Source of the DNA: Terriglobia bacterium
Lineage (GTDB): Bacteria > Acidobacteriota > Terriglobia > Terriglobales > Acidobacteriaceae
Direction: 5' to 3'
Assembly: GCA_020073645.1 (NCBI GenBank)
Contig: JAIQET010000026.1
Span: 1-55,187, forward strand
Length of the DNA: 55,187 nucleotides
The notes under the pieces were generated by a model. That model saw nothing but the letters and a program-made list of their open reading frames with translations, did not search any database and had not been told where the DNA came from. How positions within the stretch are numbered: position 1 is the stretch's first letter; each line of letters begins with the position of its first letter. Both the position numbers and the translations under genes were made by a program. Of this stretch, positions 17,380 through 25,597 are shown piece by piece.

Positions 17380-19137
17380 ATGCGACATCATCGTAAGTTG
17401 CTGATCGTGCTGCTGATAGCAGCCCTAGCGCCGGCGGCTGGCTGGGCCGCGCCCGTGCACCCGGCGCATGCACAGCATGCCATGGTGGCCAGTGTCCACG
17501 AACTGGCTTCCCGCGCCGGAGTGGAGATGATGCAGGCGGGCGGCAATGCCGTGGACGCGGCCGTGGCGACGGGCTTCGCTTTGGCGGTGGTCCATCCCCA
17601 GGCCGGCAATTTGGGTGGCGGCGGCTTCATGCTCATCCGCATGGCCGACAGCACCGCCCATTTCATCGATTACCGCGAGAAAGCTCCGTCAGCTGCCACC
17701 CCCAACATGTACCTCGACGCCCAGCGCAATGTGATGGAAGACGCCAGCGTCGTGGGATACAAGGCGATCGGAGTGCCAGGCTCGGTCGCGGGACTGGCCC
17801 ACGCCGAGAAGAAGTATGGCAAGCTTTCCCTCGCCCAAGTAATGGCGCCGGCGGTCAAGCTGGCGCGGGACGGTTTTCCCCTGGCTTGGGAGGATGTCGA
17901 AGATCTTCAGCAGGACAAACACCTGGCCGAATTCCCTGAGTCGCGGCGCATTTTCCTGCGCGACGGCAATTACTACAAAGCAGGGGAGATTTTCCGCCAG
18001 CCGGAACTGGCGCGGACGCTGGAACGCATCGCCGCCAATCCTGACGAGTTCTATCACGGGGCGATGGCACGAGAATTAGCAACTGCCATTCAGAAGGGTG
18101 GAGGCCTGGTCACTGCCAAAGATCTTGCGGATTACGAAGTGAAGGAACGCGCCCCAGTGCGGGGCATGTATCGCGGCTACGAGATCATCAGCGCGCCGCC
18201 GCCCTCTTCCGGCGGGATAGCGCTGATCGAGATTCTCAATATTCTGGAAGGCTACGATCTGGCCAAATACGGGAACCGGTCAGCCGCGGCAATCCACCTG
18301 ACCGTGGAAGCCTTCCGGCGCGCATTTTACGACCGGGCGGAATTCCTGGGCGATCCTGATTTCTCGCGGATTCCGGTGGCCCAGCTCATTGACGAGAAGT
18401 ACGGCGCCGCGTGGCGGGAGTCCATCGACCCCACCCACGCCAGCCTCAGCCAGGACCTGCGCCGGCCCGAGATTTTCAGCCAACTGGAGCGCTATGCGGC
18501 GGCTCATCCTCAGCCCGCGGCGGTGCGCGAACCGGGCCACACTACGCAGTACTCGGTAGTGGATGCGGCTGGAAATGCGGTGTCCGTCACGACCACCTTG
18601 AACGACGACTTTGGCTCGCGGGTCACGGCGGAAGGTCTTGGGTTCCTGCTCAACGATGAGATGGACGACTTCGCCGCCAAGCCGGGAGTCCCCAATCTGT
18701 ACGGTTTGATCCAGGGGCCGGCGAACGCGATCGGCGCGGGCAAGCGGCCGCTTTCGGCGATGACACCCACGATCGTCCTGAAAGACGGTAAGCTCTTTCT
18801 GGTGCTGGGGTCGCCGGGCGGCCCGCGGATCATCACCACAGTGGCCAACATCCTTATGGGCGTGGTGGACTATGGCATGGACATTCAGGAGGCGGTGAAC
18901 GCCCCGCGCTTTCATCACCAGTGGCTGCCGGACGTGGTGCGGGTGGAGCAATGGTTCTCCCCGGATACCGTGCAGGCACTGGAGAAGATGGGCCACAAGG
19001 TCGAGTATGGCATTGTGGATTCGGGAGACTGGAGTCCTCGCTGGAGTGACGGGGAGTGCATCGCGGTGGATCTAAAGACTGGAGAGCGCCTGGGCGCGAG
19101 CGACGGACGTAATAATGGGCGTGCGGTCGGGTATTAG
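17380..19137 (+). CDS. ggt: Gamma-glutamyltranspeptidase (glutathione hydrolase)
   Basis: 585 residues with a signal peptide (RKLLIVLLIAALAPAAGWAAP), so periplasmic. GGT removes or transfers the gamma-glutamyl group of glutathione. The precursor self-cleaves before the nucleophile Thr; here GHTTQYSVVD places it at ~388, giving a large and a small subunit. Other landmarks: GGNAVDAAVATG, NLGGGGFMLI, the lid-loop region LLNDEMDDF, PLSAMTPTIVLKDGK and LGSPGGPRI. I chose the ATG at 17380 because it begins the signal peptide; the longer frame from 17296 runs through repeat DNA. Confidence 0.95.
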   Translation: MRHHRKLLIVLLIAALAPAAGWAAPVHPAHAQHAMVASVHELASRAGVEMMQAGGNAVDAAVATGFALAVVHPQAGNLGGGGFMLIRMADSTAHFIDYREKAPSAATPNMYLDAQRNVMEDASVVGYKAIGVPGSVAGLAHAEKKYGKLSLAQVMAPAVKLARDGFPLAWEDVEDLQQDKHLAEFPESRRIFLRDGNYYKAGEIFRQPELARTLERIAANPDEFYHGAMARELATAIQKGGGLVTAKDLADYEVKERAPVRGMYRGYEIISAPPPSSGGIALIEILNILEGYDLAKYGNRSAAAIHLTVEAFRRAFYDRAEFLGDPDFSRIPVAQLIDEKYGAAWRESIDPTHASLSQDLRRPEIFSQLERYAAAHPQPAAVREPGHTTQYSVVDAAGNAVSVTTTLNDDFGSRVTAEGLGFLLNDEMDDFAAKPGVPNLYGLIQGPANAIGAGKRPLSAMTPTIVLKDGKLFLVLGSPGGPRIITTVANILMGVVDYGMDIQEAVNAPRFHHQWLPDVVRVEQWFSPDTVQALEKMGHKVEYGIVDSGDWSPRWSDGECIAVDLKTGERLGASDGRNNGRAVGY

Positions 19138-19151
19138 CAACCACCCTGCAT

Positions 19152-19198
19152 GGCGTCATCCTGAAGGGCGTAAGCCCGAGGGACCCGGCGTGCAGCGG
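19152..19198. repeat. Dispersed GGCGTCATCCTGA repeat, copy 1
   Basis: GGCGTCATCCTGA followed by GGACCCGGCGTGCAGCGG. A second copy with the same ends is at 34312-34357. Both sit just downstream of genes. Related sequences are common between acidobacterial genes. Confidence 0.6.
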
Positions 19199-19281
19199 TC
19201 ATGCCGCTTGGTCGGTTTCACGGCGCCGCACGCGATGATGTCATCGAAGATTGAGGTAGCGGAGGCCACGGGAAAGTAACG

Positions 19282-20103
19282 ATGCTGAAGGCAATGTCAA
19301 CCTACGTGTACGCGAAGGAGCGGCTGCACCCCGGACTGCTGGACGGCTTGGTACGGGGCGGCGCGCAGGCCATTGAAATTTTTGCCGCGCGGCAGCACCT
19401 GGACTATGCCAACCGCAAGCAGCACGTGCGCGAGATTGCGGACTGGTTCCGCACCAGCGGAGTGCCGTTGCATTCCGTCCATTCCCCGTTGTATGGCGAC
19501 TACGAGTGGGGACGCACCGGCGCGCCCCCCGTAAACGTCGCTTCCACCGACCGGGCCCAGCGCATCGAGGCTATGGATGAGATCAAGCGCGCCCTGGAAA
19601 TCGCCGAGCAGATTCCATTCCGCTTCCTGGTACAGCATGTCGGCGTCGGCGGAGAGTCGTTCGACGAGCGTAAATTCGAGTTTGCCATGACTTCCATCGA
19701 GCACCTGCGGGCATTCGCCAAGCCCCTGGGTGTGCGCATCCTGGTGGAGAACATCCCCAATGAGCTATCTACGCCCGACCGCTTGGTGGAGTTCATTCGC
19801 ACCTCGCACTTCAACGATATGGGCGTGTGCTTCGACGTCGGGCATGCCCACATCATGAGCGATGTGCCGCAGGCGTTCGAGATCCTGAAGGATCACATTC
19901 ACTCCGTCCACGTTCATGACAACAACAAGGACCGCGACTCGCATTTGTGGCCGGGCAAAGGCTCGATCGACTGGAAGCAAGCCATGGAACTGCTGCGCTC
20001 CGCGCCGCACACCCCACCCTTGCTGCTGGAGATCGAAGGGGACGAGAAGGCCAACGTCCCGGATGGAATGAGCGAGACTTTCAGGAAGCTGGAAGCGGCG
20101 TAA
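19282..20103 (+). CDS. Sugar phosphate isomerase/epimerase-like TIM barrel
   Basis: 273 residues of the xylose-isomerase-like (AP endonuclease 2) superfamily. Likely metal ligands are visible in order: HVGVGGESF, Glu in LVENIPNE, Asp and His in FDVGHAH, His in HSVHVHDNN and Glu in LLLEIEG. DSHLWPGKGSIDW is the usual substrate-side loop. The substrate cannot be read from sequence; epimerase, isomerase or endonuclease IV-like roles are all known. Start ATG at 19282 follows GGGAAAG; ATG 19294 is an alternative. Confidence 0.87.
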   Translation: MLKAMSTYVYAKERLHPGLLDGLVRGGAQAIEIFAARQHLDYANRKQHVREIADWFRTSGVPLHSVHSPLYGDYEWGRTGAPPVNVASTDRAQRIEAMDEIKRALEIAEQIPFRFLVQHVGVGGESFDERKFEFAMTSIEHLRAFAKPLGVRILVENIPNELSTPDRLVEFIRTSHFNDMGVCFDVGHAHIMSDVPQAFEILKDHIHSVHVHDNNKDRDSHLWPGKGSIDWKQAMELLRSAPHTPPLLLEIEGDEKANVPDGMSETFRKLEAA

Positions 20104-20176
20104 AGAATTGGCAATTTCCAATTGCCGATTGCCGATTGAAAAACAAATTGGCAGTTGGCAATTGACAATTGGAAAT
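20104..20176. repeat. AT-rich CAATTG repeat cluster before asnS
   Basis: Tandem degenerate units such as AATTGGCAATTTCCAATTG, GCCGATTGCCGATTG and GGCAATTGACAATTGG fill the whole spacer and reach the asnS ribosome site. Dense self-complementarity implies alternative hairpins in the asnS leader. Confidence 0.65.
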
Positions 20177-20178
20177 CT

Positions 20179-21504
20179 ATGCAAGCACCCATAGCCACCA
20201 TCGCCGAGATCGGCAAACACGAGGGCCAGACGGTCACGGTCCGCGGCTGGCTGTACAACCTGCGCGAGAGCGGCAAACTTCTGTTTCCCATCTTCCGCGA
20301 CGGCACCGGCCTCATTCAAGGTGTCATTGCCAAGAATGCTGTTCCTGCCGAAGTGTTTGACGCAGTGAAGGGCCTCACCCAGGAATCCAGCGTGATCGTC
20401 GAAGGCAAGGTCCGCGCCGACAAGCGCGCTCCCGGGGGCTACGAGCTTGACGTGAATAACGTACAGGTTGTGCAGCGCGTATCTGAGTCCGACCCGTATC
20501 CCATTACCCCCAAGGAGCACGGGGTTGACTTCCTCATGGAGCGGCGCCACCTCTGGCTGCGTTCGCCGCGCCAGGCAGCGATTCTGCGAGTGCGGGCGGA
20601 GATTATCAAAGCGGCGCGCGATTTCTTCGATGAGCGCGGTTTTACGCTCACCGATCCGCCCATCCTCACACCAGCCGCGTGTGAGGGCACCACCACGTTG
20701 TTTCCCGTGGATTATTTCGAAGAGCAGGCGTACCTCACCCAGTCCGGGCAGCTTTACATCGAAGCCACAGCTATGGCGCTGGGCAAGGTCTACTCTTTCG
20801 GGCCCACGTTCCGTGCAGAGAAATCCAAGACCCGTCGCCACCTTACCGAATTCTGGATGGTCGAACCCGAAGTGGCCTACGCCGGACTCGATGACGTGAT
20901 GGAACTCGCCGAAGGGCTGATCTGCTTCCTGGTGAAGCGCTGCTTAGAGCGTCGGCTCAGCGATTTGCAAACCATCGGGCGCGATCTGGCGAAGCTACAG
21001 AAGATCGAGGCACCATTCCCGCGAATCACCTATGACGAAGCAGTAAAGATGCTGCAAGACGCGCACGCCAAGGGCGCGCTGGAAAGCAATTTCGAATGGG
21101 GCGGCGACCTGGGCTCGCCCGACGAAACTTACATCTCATCGCAATTCGACAAGCCGGTCATGGTGCACCGCTACCCGGCCAAGGTGAAGGCGTTCTACAT
21201 GGAGCCCGATCCGCAGCGTCCCGACCTGGCGCTGTGCGTGGACGTGCTCGCGCCCGAGGGCTACGGCGAGATCATTGGTGGTTCTCAGCGCATGGCTTCG
21301 TACGATCTGCTGGTGCAGCGGATCCACCAGCATGGCCTGCCGGAAGAGGCGTTCAAGTGGTATCTCGACCTGCGCAAGTATGGCAGCGTGCCGCACGGCG
21401 GCTTTGGCATGGGAATCGAGCGGGCGGTCGCCTGGATCTGCGGACTGGAGCACGTCCGCGAAACCATCCCGTTCCCCAGGATGCTGCACCGGCTATATCC
21501 GTAG
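20179..21504 (+). CDS. asnS: Asparagine--tRNA ligase
   Basis: 441 residues, class IIb synthetase. An N-terminal OB-fold ([17 protein letters not shown]) binds the anticodon; the catalytic core has motif 2 [21 protein letters not shown] and motif 3 [27 protein letters not shown]. The last stretch with Pro-Arg separates AsnS from AspS subtly; the [15 protein letters not shown] segment fits AsnS. A direct Asn-tRNA route is therefore present, whether or not GatCAB exists elsewhere. ATG 20179 gives a normal start; ATG/GTG sites further upstream lie in the AT-rich repeat. Confidence 0.95.
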   Translation: MQAPIATIAEIGKHEGQTVTVRGWLYNLRESGKLLFPIFRDGTGLIQGVIAKNAVPAEVFDAVKGLTQESSVIVEGKVRADKRAPGGYELDVNNVQVVQRVSESDPYPITPKEHGVDFLMERRHLWLRSPRQAAILRVRAEIIKAARDFFDERGFTLTDPPILTPAACEGTTTLFPVDYFEEQAYLTQSGQLYIEATAMALGKVYSFGPTFRAEKSKTRRHLTEFWMVEPEVAYAGLDDVMELAEGLICFLVKRCLERRLSDLQTIGRDLAKLQKIEAPFPRITYDEAVKMLQDAHAKGALESNFEWGGDLGSPDETYISSQFDKPVMVHRYPAKVKAFYMEPDPQRPDLALCVDVLAPEGYGEIIGGSQRMASYDLLVQRIHQHGLPEEAFKWYLDLRKYGSVPHGGFGMGIERAVAWICGLEHVRETIPFPRMLHRLYP

Positions 21505-21506
21505 AA

Positions 21507-21569
21507 TTGTCGATTGTCAATTTCCAATCGAGGATTTTCAATTGGCAATTGGCAATTGGAAATTGAAAA
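21507..21569. repeat. AT-rich CAATTG repeat cluster after asnS
   Basis: ATTGTCGATTGTCAATTTCC, then TTTCAATTGGCAATTGGCAATTGG, the same unit type as before asnS. The gene is thus bracketed by two clusters that are partly complementary. Confidence 0.65.
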
Positions 21570-21588
21570 TGTTCGGCATGAATAGCTT

Positions 21589-22533
21589 ATGACACCCACA
21601 GCCGCATCGTTCTCCAACATCGTCCGTAAGAAGATCCGCGTCATTGGTGTGCCTCTGGATCTGGGACAATCCCGGCGCGGCGTGGATATGGGTCCTTCGG
21701 CGGTGCGGGTGGCCGGTCTGGAAGCCCGACTGGAGGCGCTGGGGCACGTGGTGGAGGACGGCGGCAACGTGCCGGTCGCCATCCCGGAGCAGAAAAAAGA
21801 AGGCCTGGCGCACGCTAAGTACTTGAGGGAAATCACTGCCACTTGCACCAAGCATGCGGAACTGGTTTTGAAGACGCTGGAATCCGGGAAGGTGCCGCTC
21901 GCACTGGGCGGAGACCACTCGGTGGCAGTGGGAACCGTCGCCGGAGTCGCCGAATTCTACCGCCGCCAAAAGCAGAAGGTCGGGTTGATCTGGATTGATG
22001 CCCATAGCGACATCAACACTCCAGACAGTTCCCCCAGCGGCAACGTGCATGGCATGCCGCTGGCCGCCATCATGGGCCTCTGGCCGTCGGAACTGGCCAA
22101 CATATTTGGCTTTTCCCCCAAGGTCAGCCCCGAGAATTGCGTGCTGGTCGGCATCCGCGACGTAGACGCCATCGAGAAAGAGAACATTCGCAAGGCCGGA
22201 GTCGAAGTCTTCACTATGCGCGACATCGACGAGCGCGGTATGCGCGCGGTCATGGAAGAAACCGTCCGCATGGCAACGCGCGGTACTGCCGGTTACCATG
22301 TCTCGCTCGACATGGACTGGGTGGATCCGGAGGATGCGCCCGGCGTGGGCACGCCTGTTCCCGGCGGCGCCACCTATCGCGAAGCCCACCTGGCCATGGA
22401 GATCATGGCCGACGACGGGCATCTGCTGAGCTTCGAAATCGTGGAAGTGAATCCGGTCATTGACGAGCACAACCGTACCGCGGAACTGGCGGTGGAACTG
22501 GCGCTGTCGGCGTTCGGAAAAAAGATCCTCTAG
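21589..22533 (+). CDS. rocF: Arginase
   Basis: 314 residues, ureohydrolase family. It hydrolyses arginine to ornithine and urea using two Mn ions. All metal-binding blocks are present: GGDHSVAVG, DAHSDINT, and SLDMDWVDP (DxDxxDP). GVPLDLGQSRRGVDMGPSAVR at the N-terminus and SFEIVEVNPVIDEHNRTAELAVELA at the C-terminus are arginase rather than agmatinase features. It follows asnS by 84 nt, with the AT-rich repeat between. No urease or ornithine genes are nearby. Confidence 0.94.
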   Translation: MTPTAASFSNIVRKKIRVIGVPLDLGQSRRGVDMGPSAVRVAGLEARLEALGHVVEDGGNVPVAIPEQKKEGLAHAKYLREITATCTKHAELVLKTLESGKVPLALGGDHSVAVGTVAGVAEFYRRQKQKVGLIWIDAHSDINTPDSSPSGNVHGMPLAAIMGLWPSELANIFGFSPKVSPENCVLVGIRDVDAIEKENIRKAGVEVFTMRDIDERGMRAVMEETVRMATRGTAGYHVSLDMDWVDPEDAPGVGTPVPGGATYREAHLAMEIMADDGHLLSFEIVEVNPVIDEHNRTAELAVELALSAFGKKIL

Positions 22534-22659
22534 GCCTGTCCGCAGCGTTGATCAGCGGCAAGGGGCAATCACTGGTTCTGTCGGGCACACAACGGTCAAT
22601 TCCGGGTTAGAATGTCACAGATTCCTTGTCGTGCAATGCCAAACGGGAGAGCAGACTGC

Positions 22660-23295
22660 ATGAGATACCTCAATGTTGCGTGCCTGACGGCGACCCTGGT
22701 CGCGTGCCTGATGACTTTCGCTTTCGCCCAGGGACGTGGGCAAAGAGGCGGCTCCGGAGGCGGTGGCAGCGGTCCTGACCGCCAGCTCTGGCAAGCGGCG
22801 TTTGACGGCGATCTCGAAGGCGTCAAGGCTGCGGTTGCGCAAGGGGGGAGCGTCAACGCCAAAGGCAGGCAAGGATTTTCTGCGCTGCTGGCCGCATCCC
22901 GCAATGGGCATTTTGAGATCGTGAAGTATCTGGTCGAGAATGGCGCGGAGGTGGACGAGCGCCAGAATGCCCGCGAAAAGACGCCGCTGCTGGCGGCGGC
23001 GTTCGATGGCCACTACGACATCGCCAAGTATCTGGTGGAACATGGCGCCAACATCAATGTTCAGGCTGTGAACGGCTGGACGCCTCTTCACGATGCCGCT
23101 TACATCGGCAATTTTGAGATCGTGAAGTTCCTCGTGGACCATGGCGCCGATCTTTCCCTCCGCAACGAGCGCCACGAGACTTCTCGCGAGACGGCAGAAC
23201 GCGGCCAGCATGACGCGGTTCGCCGCGGCCAGACGCATGCCTCTCCCGAAGAATTCAAGCAAGTGATCGAGTACATACGGTCCCACGAGAAGTAA
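22660..23295 (+). CDS. Secreted ankyrin-repeat protein
   Basis: 211 residues. A signal peptide (RYLNVACLTATLVACLMTFAFAQ) is followed by a Gly-rich spacer and about four ankyrin repeats (DLEGVKAAVAQGGSVNAKGRQG, HFEIVKYLVENGAEVDERQN, HYDIAKYLVEHGANINVQAVNG, NFEIVKFLVDHGADLSLRNE). Ankyrin repeats bind proteins; the partner is unknown. The ATG at 22660 begins the signal sequence and follows GGGAGAG; the longer frame from 22612 is less likely. It lies 84 nt before ddl on the same strand, so co-transcription is possible. Confidence 0.88.
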   Translation: MRYLNVACLTATLVACLMTFAFAQGRGQRGGSGGGGSGPDRQLWQAAFDGDLEGVKAAVAQGGSVNAKGRQGFSALLAASRNGHFEIVKYLVENGAEVDERQNAREKTPLLAAAFDGHYDIAKYLVEHGANINVQAVNGWTPLHDAAYIGNFEIVKFLVDHGADLSLRNERHETSRETAERGQHDAVRRGQTHASPEEFKQVIEYIRSHEK

Positions 23296-23379
23296 GAGTG
23301 ACGAGCGGCTCCAGTGCCGCCGAGGGCGAACCAAGCCTGGGATTGACGGAAAACTTGCTCCCGTCCAGACTGAAGAGTC

Positions 23380-24582
23380 ATGAAGAAGCTCCGTGTCGGC
23401 ATCCTGTTCGGCGGGCGCAGCGGGGAGCACGAAGTGTCGCTACTCTCGGCTGCCTCGGTCTTTGACGCCATCGATAAGAACAAGTACGAAGTGGTTCCTA
23501 TCGGCATCACCAAAGAGGGCCACTGGGTGACCGCCGGCCACGCCGAGCGGCTGTTGAAGGGCATGCCGCCGGAACATGAGGAGCGCCACCTGCGCGCCGG
23601 CGATCCCGACGCCACCCCCGGCGCTGCCGTACTGGCCCAAGGCGAGGCGGTGATCGTTCCGCCCGAGCCCACCCTGCGGCCCGGCAGCCTGACTCCATTC
23701 CAGACTGATGCCGGGACCGCCGCGCTCACGCGGCGCACCACCGACCGCGCCATCAACGTGGACATCATCTTCCCGGTGCTGCACGGCACCTTCGGCGAAG
23801 ATGGAACTATCCAGGGCCTGCTCGAGCTGGCGAATCTTCCTTATGTCGGCGCGGGCGTGCTGGGCTCGGCCGCGGGCATGGACAAAGACATCATGAAGGC
23901 GCTGTTCCGCAACGCCGGGCTGCCGATGGTGAAACACGTGACCATCCTGCGCGGCGAATGGGATGCCGATCCGAAAAAGACCGAGAAGATGGTCGAGAAG
24001 GCATTGAAGTATCCCGTGTTCGTGAAACCCGCGAACCTGGGATCGTCGGTGGGAATTTCCAAGGCCCACAACCACAAGGAGCTAGGCCCGGCAATCTACG
24101 AAGCCGCGAAGTTCGACCGCAAGATTGTGATCGAGCAGGGTGTGGGCGGCAAAAAGCAGAAGGCGCGCGAAATCGAATGCTCGGTGCTGGGCAACGACAA
24201 GCCCGAGGCTTCGCTGCCGGGAGAGGTGGTTCCCGGCAAAGAGTTCTACGACTACGCCGCCAAGTATCTCGAAGAAGGCTCCACCCTGAACATCCCGGCA
24301 AAATTGACCAAGGCCGAAACCAGGAAAGTGCAGCAACTGGCCGTCGCGGCGTTCCGAGCCGTGGACTGCTCCGGCTTGGCGCGCGTGGACTTCCTGATGG
24401 ACCCCAAGACCCGCAAGATCTACGTGAACGAGATCAACACCATGCCCGGCTTCACCGCCATCAGCATGTATCCCAAGCTGTGGGCGGCAACCGGCCTGTC
24501 GTATCCCGACCTGATCGAGAGGCTCCTTCAGCTCGGCCTGGAACGGCACGAAGAGAAGAAAAAGAACCAGTACAGCCGGTAG
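23380..24582 (+). CDS. ddl: D-alanine--D-alanine ligase
   Basis: 400 residues, ATP-grasp enzyme that joins two D-Ala for peptidoglycan. Signatures: GILFGGRSGEHEVSLLSA, PVLHGTFGEDGTIQGLLELANLPYVG, VFVKPANLGSSVGISKA, EFYDYAAKY (Tyr as in D-Ala rather than D-Lac ligases), and RVDFLMDPKTRKIYVNEINTMPGFT. A ~50-residue insert around residues 60-120 makes it longer than E. coli Ddl, as in many acidobacterial and Gram-positive forms. A perfect hairpin follows the stop. Confidence 0.96.
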   Translation: MKKLRVGILFGGRSGEHEVSLLSAASVFDAIDKNKYEVVPIGITKEGHWVTAGHAERLLKGMPPEHEERHLRAGDPDATPGAAVLAQGEAVIVPPEPTLRPGSLTPFQTDAGTAALTRRTTDRAINVDIIFPVLHGTFGEDGTIQGLLELANLPYVGAGVLGSAAGMDKDIMKALFRNAGLPMVKHVTILRGEWDADPKKTEKMVEKALKYPVFVKPANLGSSVGISKAHNHKELGPAIYEAAKFDRKIVIEQGVGGKKQKAREIECSVLGNDKPEASLPGEVVPGKEFYDYAAKYLEEGSTLNIPAKLTKAETRKVQQLAVAAFRAVDCSGLARVDFLMDPKTRKIYVNEINTMPGFTAISMYPKLWAATGLSYPDLIERLLQLGLERHEEKKKNQYSR

Positions 24583-24589
24583 CCCGGTG

Positions 24590-24615
24590 TGGCGCGGACA
24601 CTCCTGTCCGCGCCA
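24590..24615. terminator. Perfect hairpin after ddl
   Basis: TGGCGCGGACA / TGTCCGCGCCA, an 11-bp perfect stem with loop CTCC, 7 nt after the ddl stop codon. It lacks a T tract, so it may equally be a dispersed palindrome that blocks 3' decay. Confidence 0.5.
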
Positions 24616-24647
24616 TGCGTGGAGTGGGAATGGCGCCGTCCCACACA

Positions 24648-24681
24648 TTGACATACACATTGCATTGTGTAAAAATACACA
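24648..24681 (+). promoter_or_regulatory. vapBC promoter with nested operators
   Basis: TTGACA (24648-24653) and a -10 like TAAAAA (24670-24675), spacer 16. Two perfect dyads share an arm: TACACA-N6-TGTGTA (24654-24671) and TGTGTA-N4-TACACA (24666-24681). They cover the promoter core and end two bases before the vapB ATG, as expected for autorepression by a VapBC complex. The message would have almost no leader. Confidence 0.75.
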
Positions 24682-24682
24682 C

Positions 24683-24889
24683 ATGGCGACCAACCTGGCT
24701 CTCGACGACCAACTGATCGACGAAGCCCGCCGCGCCGGCGGCCACAAGACGAAAAAAGAGGCGGTGACCGCGGCCCTCGCCGAGTACGTGCGCCGGCGCA
24801 AGCAACAGCGCATCCTGCAAGCATTCGGCAGCTTTGACTTCGACCCGGCCTACGACTACAAGGCCGAGCGCCACCGGAAACGCCCGTGA
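24683..24889 (+). CDS. vapB: VapB-type antitoxin
   Basis: 68 residues. ATNLALDDQLIDEARRAGGHKTKKEAVTAALAEYVRRRKQQ is a ribbon-helix-helix DNA-binding domain of the DUF2191/VapB kind; the C-terminal FGSFDFDPAYDYKAERHRK would block the toxin active site. It represses its own promoter with the toxin. It overlaps the toxin start by 4 nt, so the pair is translationally coupled. The true start is the ATG at 24683; upstream open sequence crosses the promoter. Confidence 0.92.
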   Translation: MATNLALDDQLIDEARRAGGHKTKKEAVTAALAEYVRRRKQQRILQAFGSFDFDPAYDYKAERHRKRP

Positions 24890-25302
24890 CCGTGCTGGTG
24901 GATACCCCAGTGTGGTCGCTCGCTTTGCGTCGCAAGACGAGCGATCGCAGCTCACAAGAGCGGGCTTTCACGCAGACACTCGCGGATTTGGTTCGCGAAG
25001 GCCGCGCCCAGATCATGGGCCCGATCCGCCAGGAACTGCTCTCCGGAATCCGCGAAGAAGAGCGCTTTCTAAAGCTCCGCCAGTATCTGCGCGCCTTCGA
25101 CGAGCCCGCCCTGGAGGCGCAGGACTACGAAGAGGCGGCGCGCATGAGCAACCAGTGCCGCGCCCGTGGGATTGCAGGTTCGGCGATTGATTTCCTGATC
25201 TGTGCGGTTTCCCACCGCCGCGGCTGGGCCATCTTCACCACCGACCGCGATTTCCATCACTACTCCAAGGTCGTGCCACTTAAGCTCTATCCCGGCGGCT
25301 AG
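24886..25302 (+). CDS. vapC: VapC-type PIN-domain ribonuclease toxin
   Basis: 138 residues. PIN acidic residues are in place: Asp in VLVDTPVWS, Glu in RQELLSG, Asp in GSAIDFLICA and Asp in FTTDRDF. VapC toxins cleave specific tRNAs or rRNA sites and stop translation; the target cannot be told from sequence. It starts with GTG overlapping the vapB stop. First of three PIN modules in this window. Confidence 0.92.
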   Translation: MTVLVDTPVWSLALRRKTSDRSSQERAFTQTLADLVREGRAQIMGPIRQELLSGIREEERFLKLRQYLRAFDEPALEAQDYEEAARMSNQCRARGIAGSAIDFLICAVSHRRGWAIFTTDRDFHHYSKVVPLKLYPGG

Positions 25303-25325
25303 CATCTACGCGGTCTGCAAATCCC

Positions 25326-25354
25326 TTGACGAACCCTCCCCAAGACGGTACTAT
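25326..25354 (+). promoter_or_regulatory. Promoter for the SAM-riboswitch thrC-hom operon
   Basis: TTGACG (25326-25331), 17-bp spacer, TACTAT (25349-25354). Transcription would begin near 25361, about 30 nt before the riboswitch aptamer. Confidence 0.75.
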
Positions 25355-25389
25355 CTACCCCCAAGTTTGCTCTTTTTGAGCAGACCTTG

Positions 25390-25505
25390 AATTTCATGCA
25401 GAGTGGCTGAGGGACGAGCCCTGTGAAGCCACGACAACCGGATCGGGAGATCATCCCGGTCGCCGGTGTCAACTCTCGCCCGGAACGAACGGGGAACATG
25501 AGATT
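25390..25505 (+). promoter_or_regulatory. SAM-I-type riboswitch
   Basis: P1 pairs AATTTCATG (25390-25398) with CATGAGATT (25497-25505). Inside are the SAM-I conserved blocks: GAGTGGCTGAGGGACGAGCCC, GTGAAGCCACGACAACCGG (the GAA and CAACC elements), a P3 arm closing with CGCCGGTGTCAAC, and a P4 hairpin CCCG-GAACGAA-CGGG. SAM binding would stabilise P1 and shut off thrC-hom. SAM control fits methionine or homocysteine synthesis rather than threonine feedback. Confidence 0.87.
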
Positions 25506-25577
25506 TGGGGTGCCGCACTTTCAGCATCTCGTTGACCTCTTTTTCCTTTCCCCCGGGATCGAGGCCTCGTCCTTCCG

Positions 25578-25594
25578 CTACTCCAAGCGAGTAG
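25578..25594 (+). promoter_or_regulatory. Start-site hairpin, possible riboswitch expression platform
   Basis: CTACTC-CAAGC-GAGTAG folds 3 nt before the thrC ATG and contains the only purine-rich GAG near the start. Masking of the ribosome site would fit translational control by the SAM riboswitch. No classical terminator stem with a T run is seen in 25506-25597, although CTCTTTTTCCTTT at ~25537 is T-rich. Confidence 0.5.
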
Positions 25595-25597
25595 CCG

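Noticed and set aside
20104..21569. CRISPR array around asnS
   Set aside because: The repeats are short, degenerate and contiguous, without regular unique spacers, and no cas gene is near.
22460..22663. Short frame between arginase and the ankyrin gene
   Set aside because: It is the out-of-frame tail of arginase running into spacer, with no start context.
25506..25597. Classical intrinsic terminator as the SAM riboswitch expression platform
   Set aside because: A T-rich stretch exists but no stable stem directly before it; the start-site hairpin is the better candidate.
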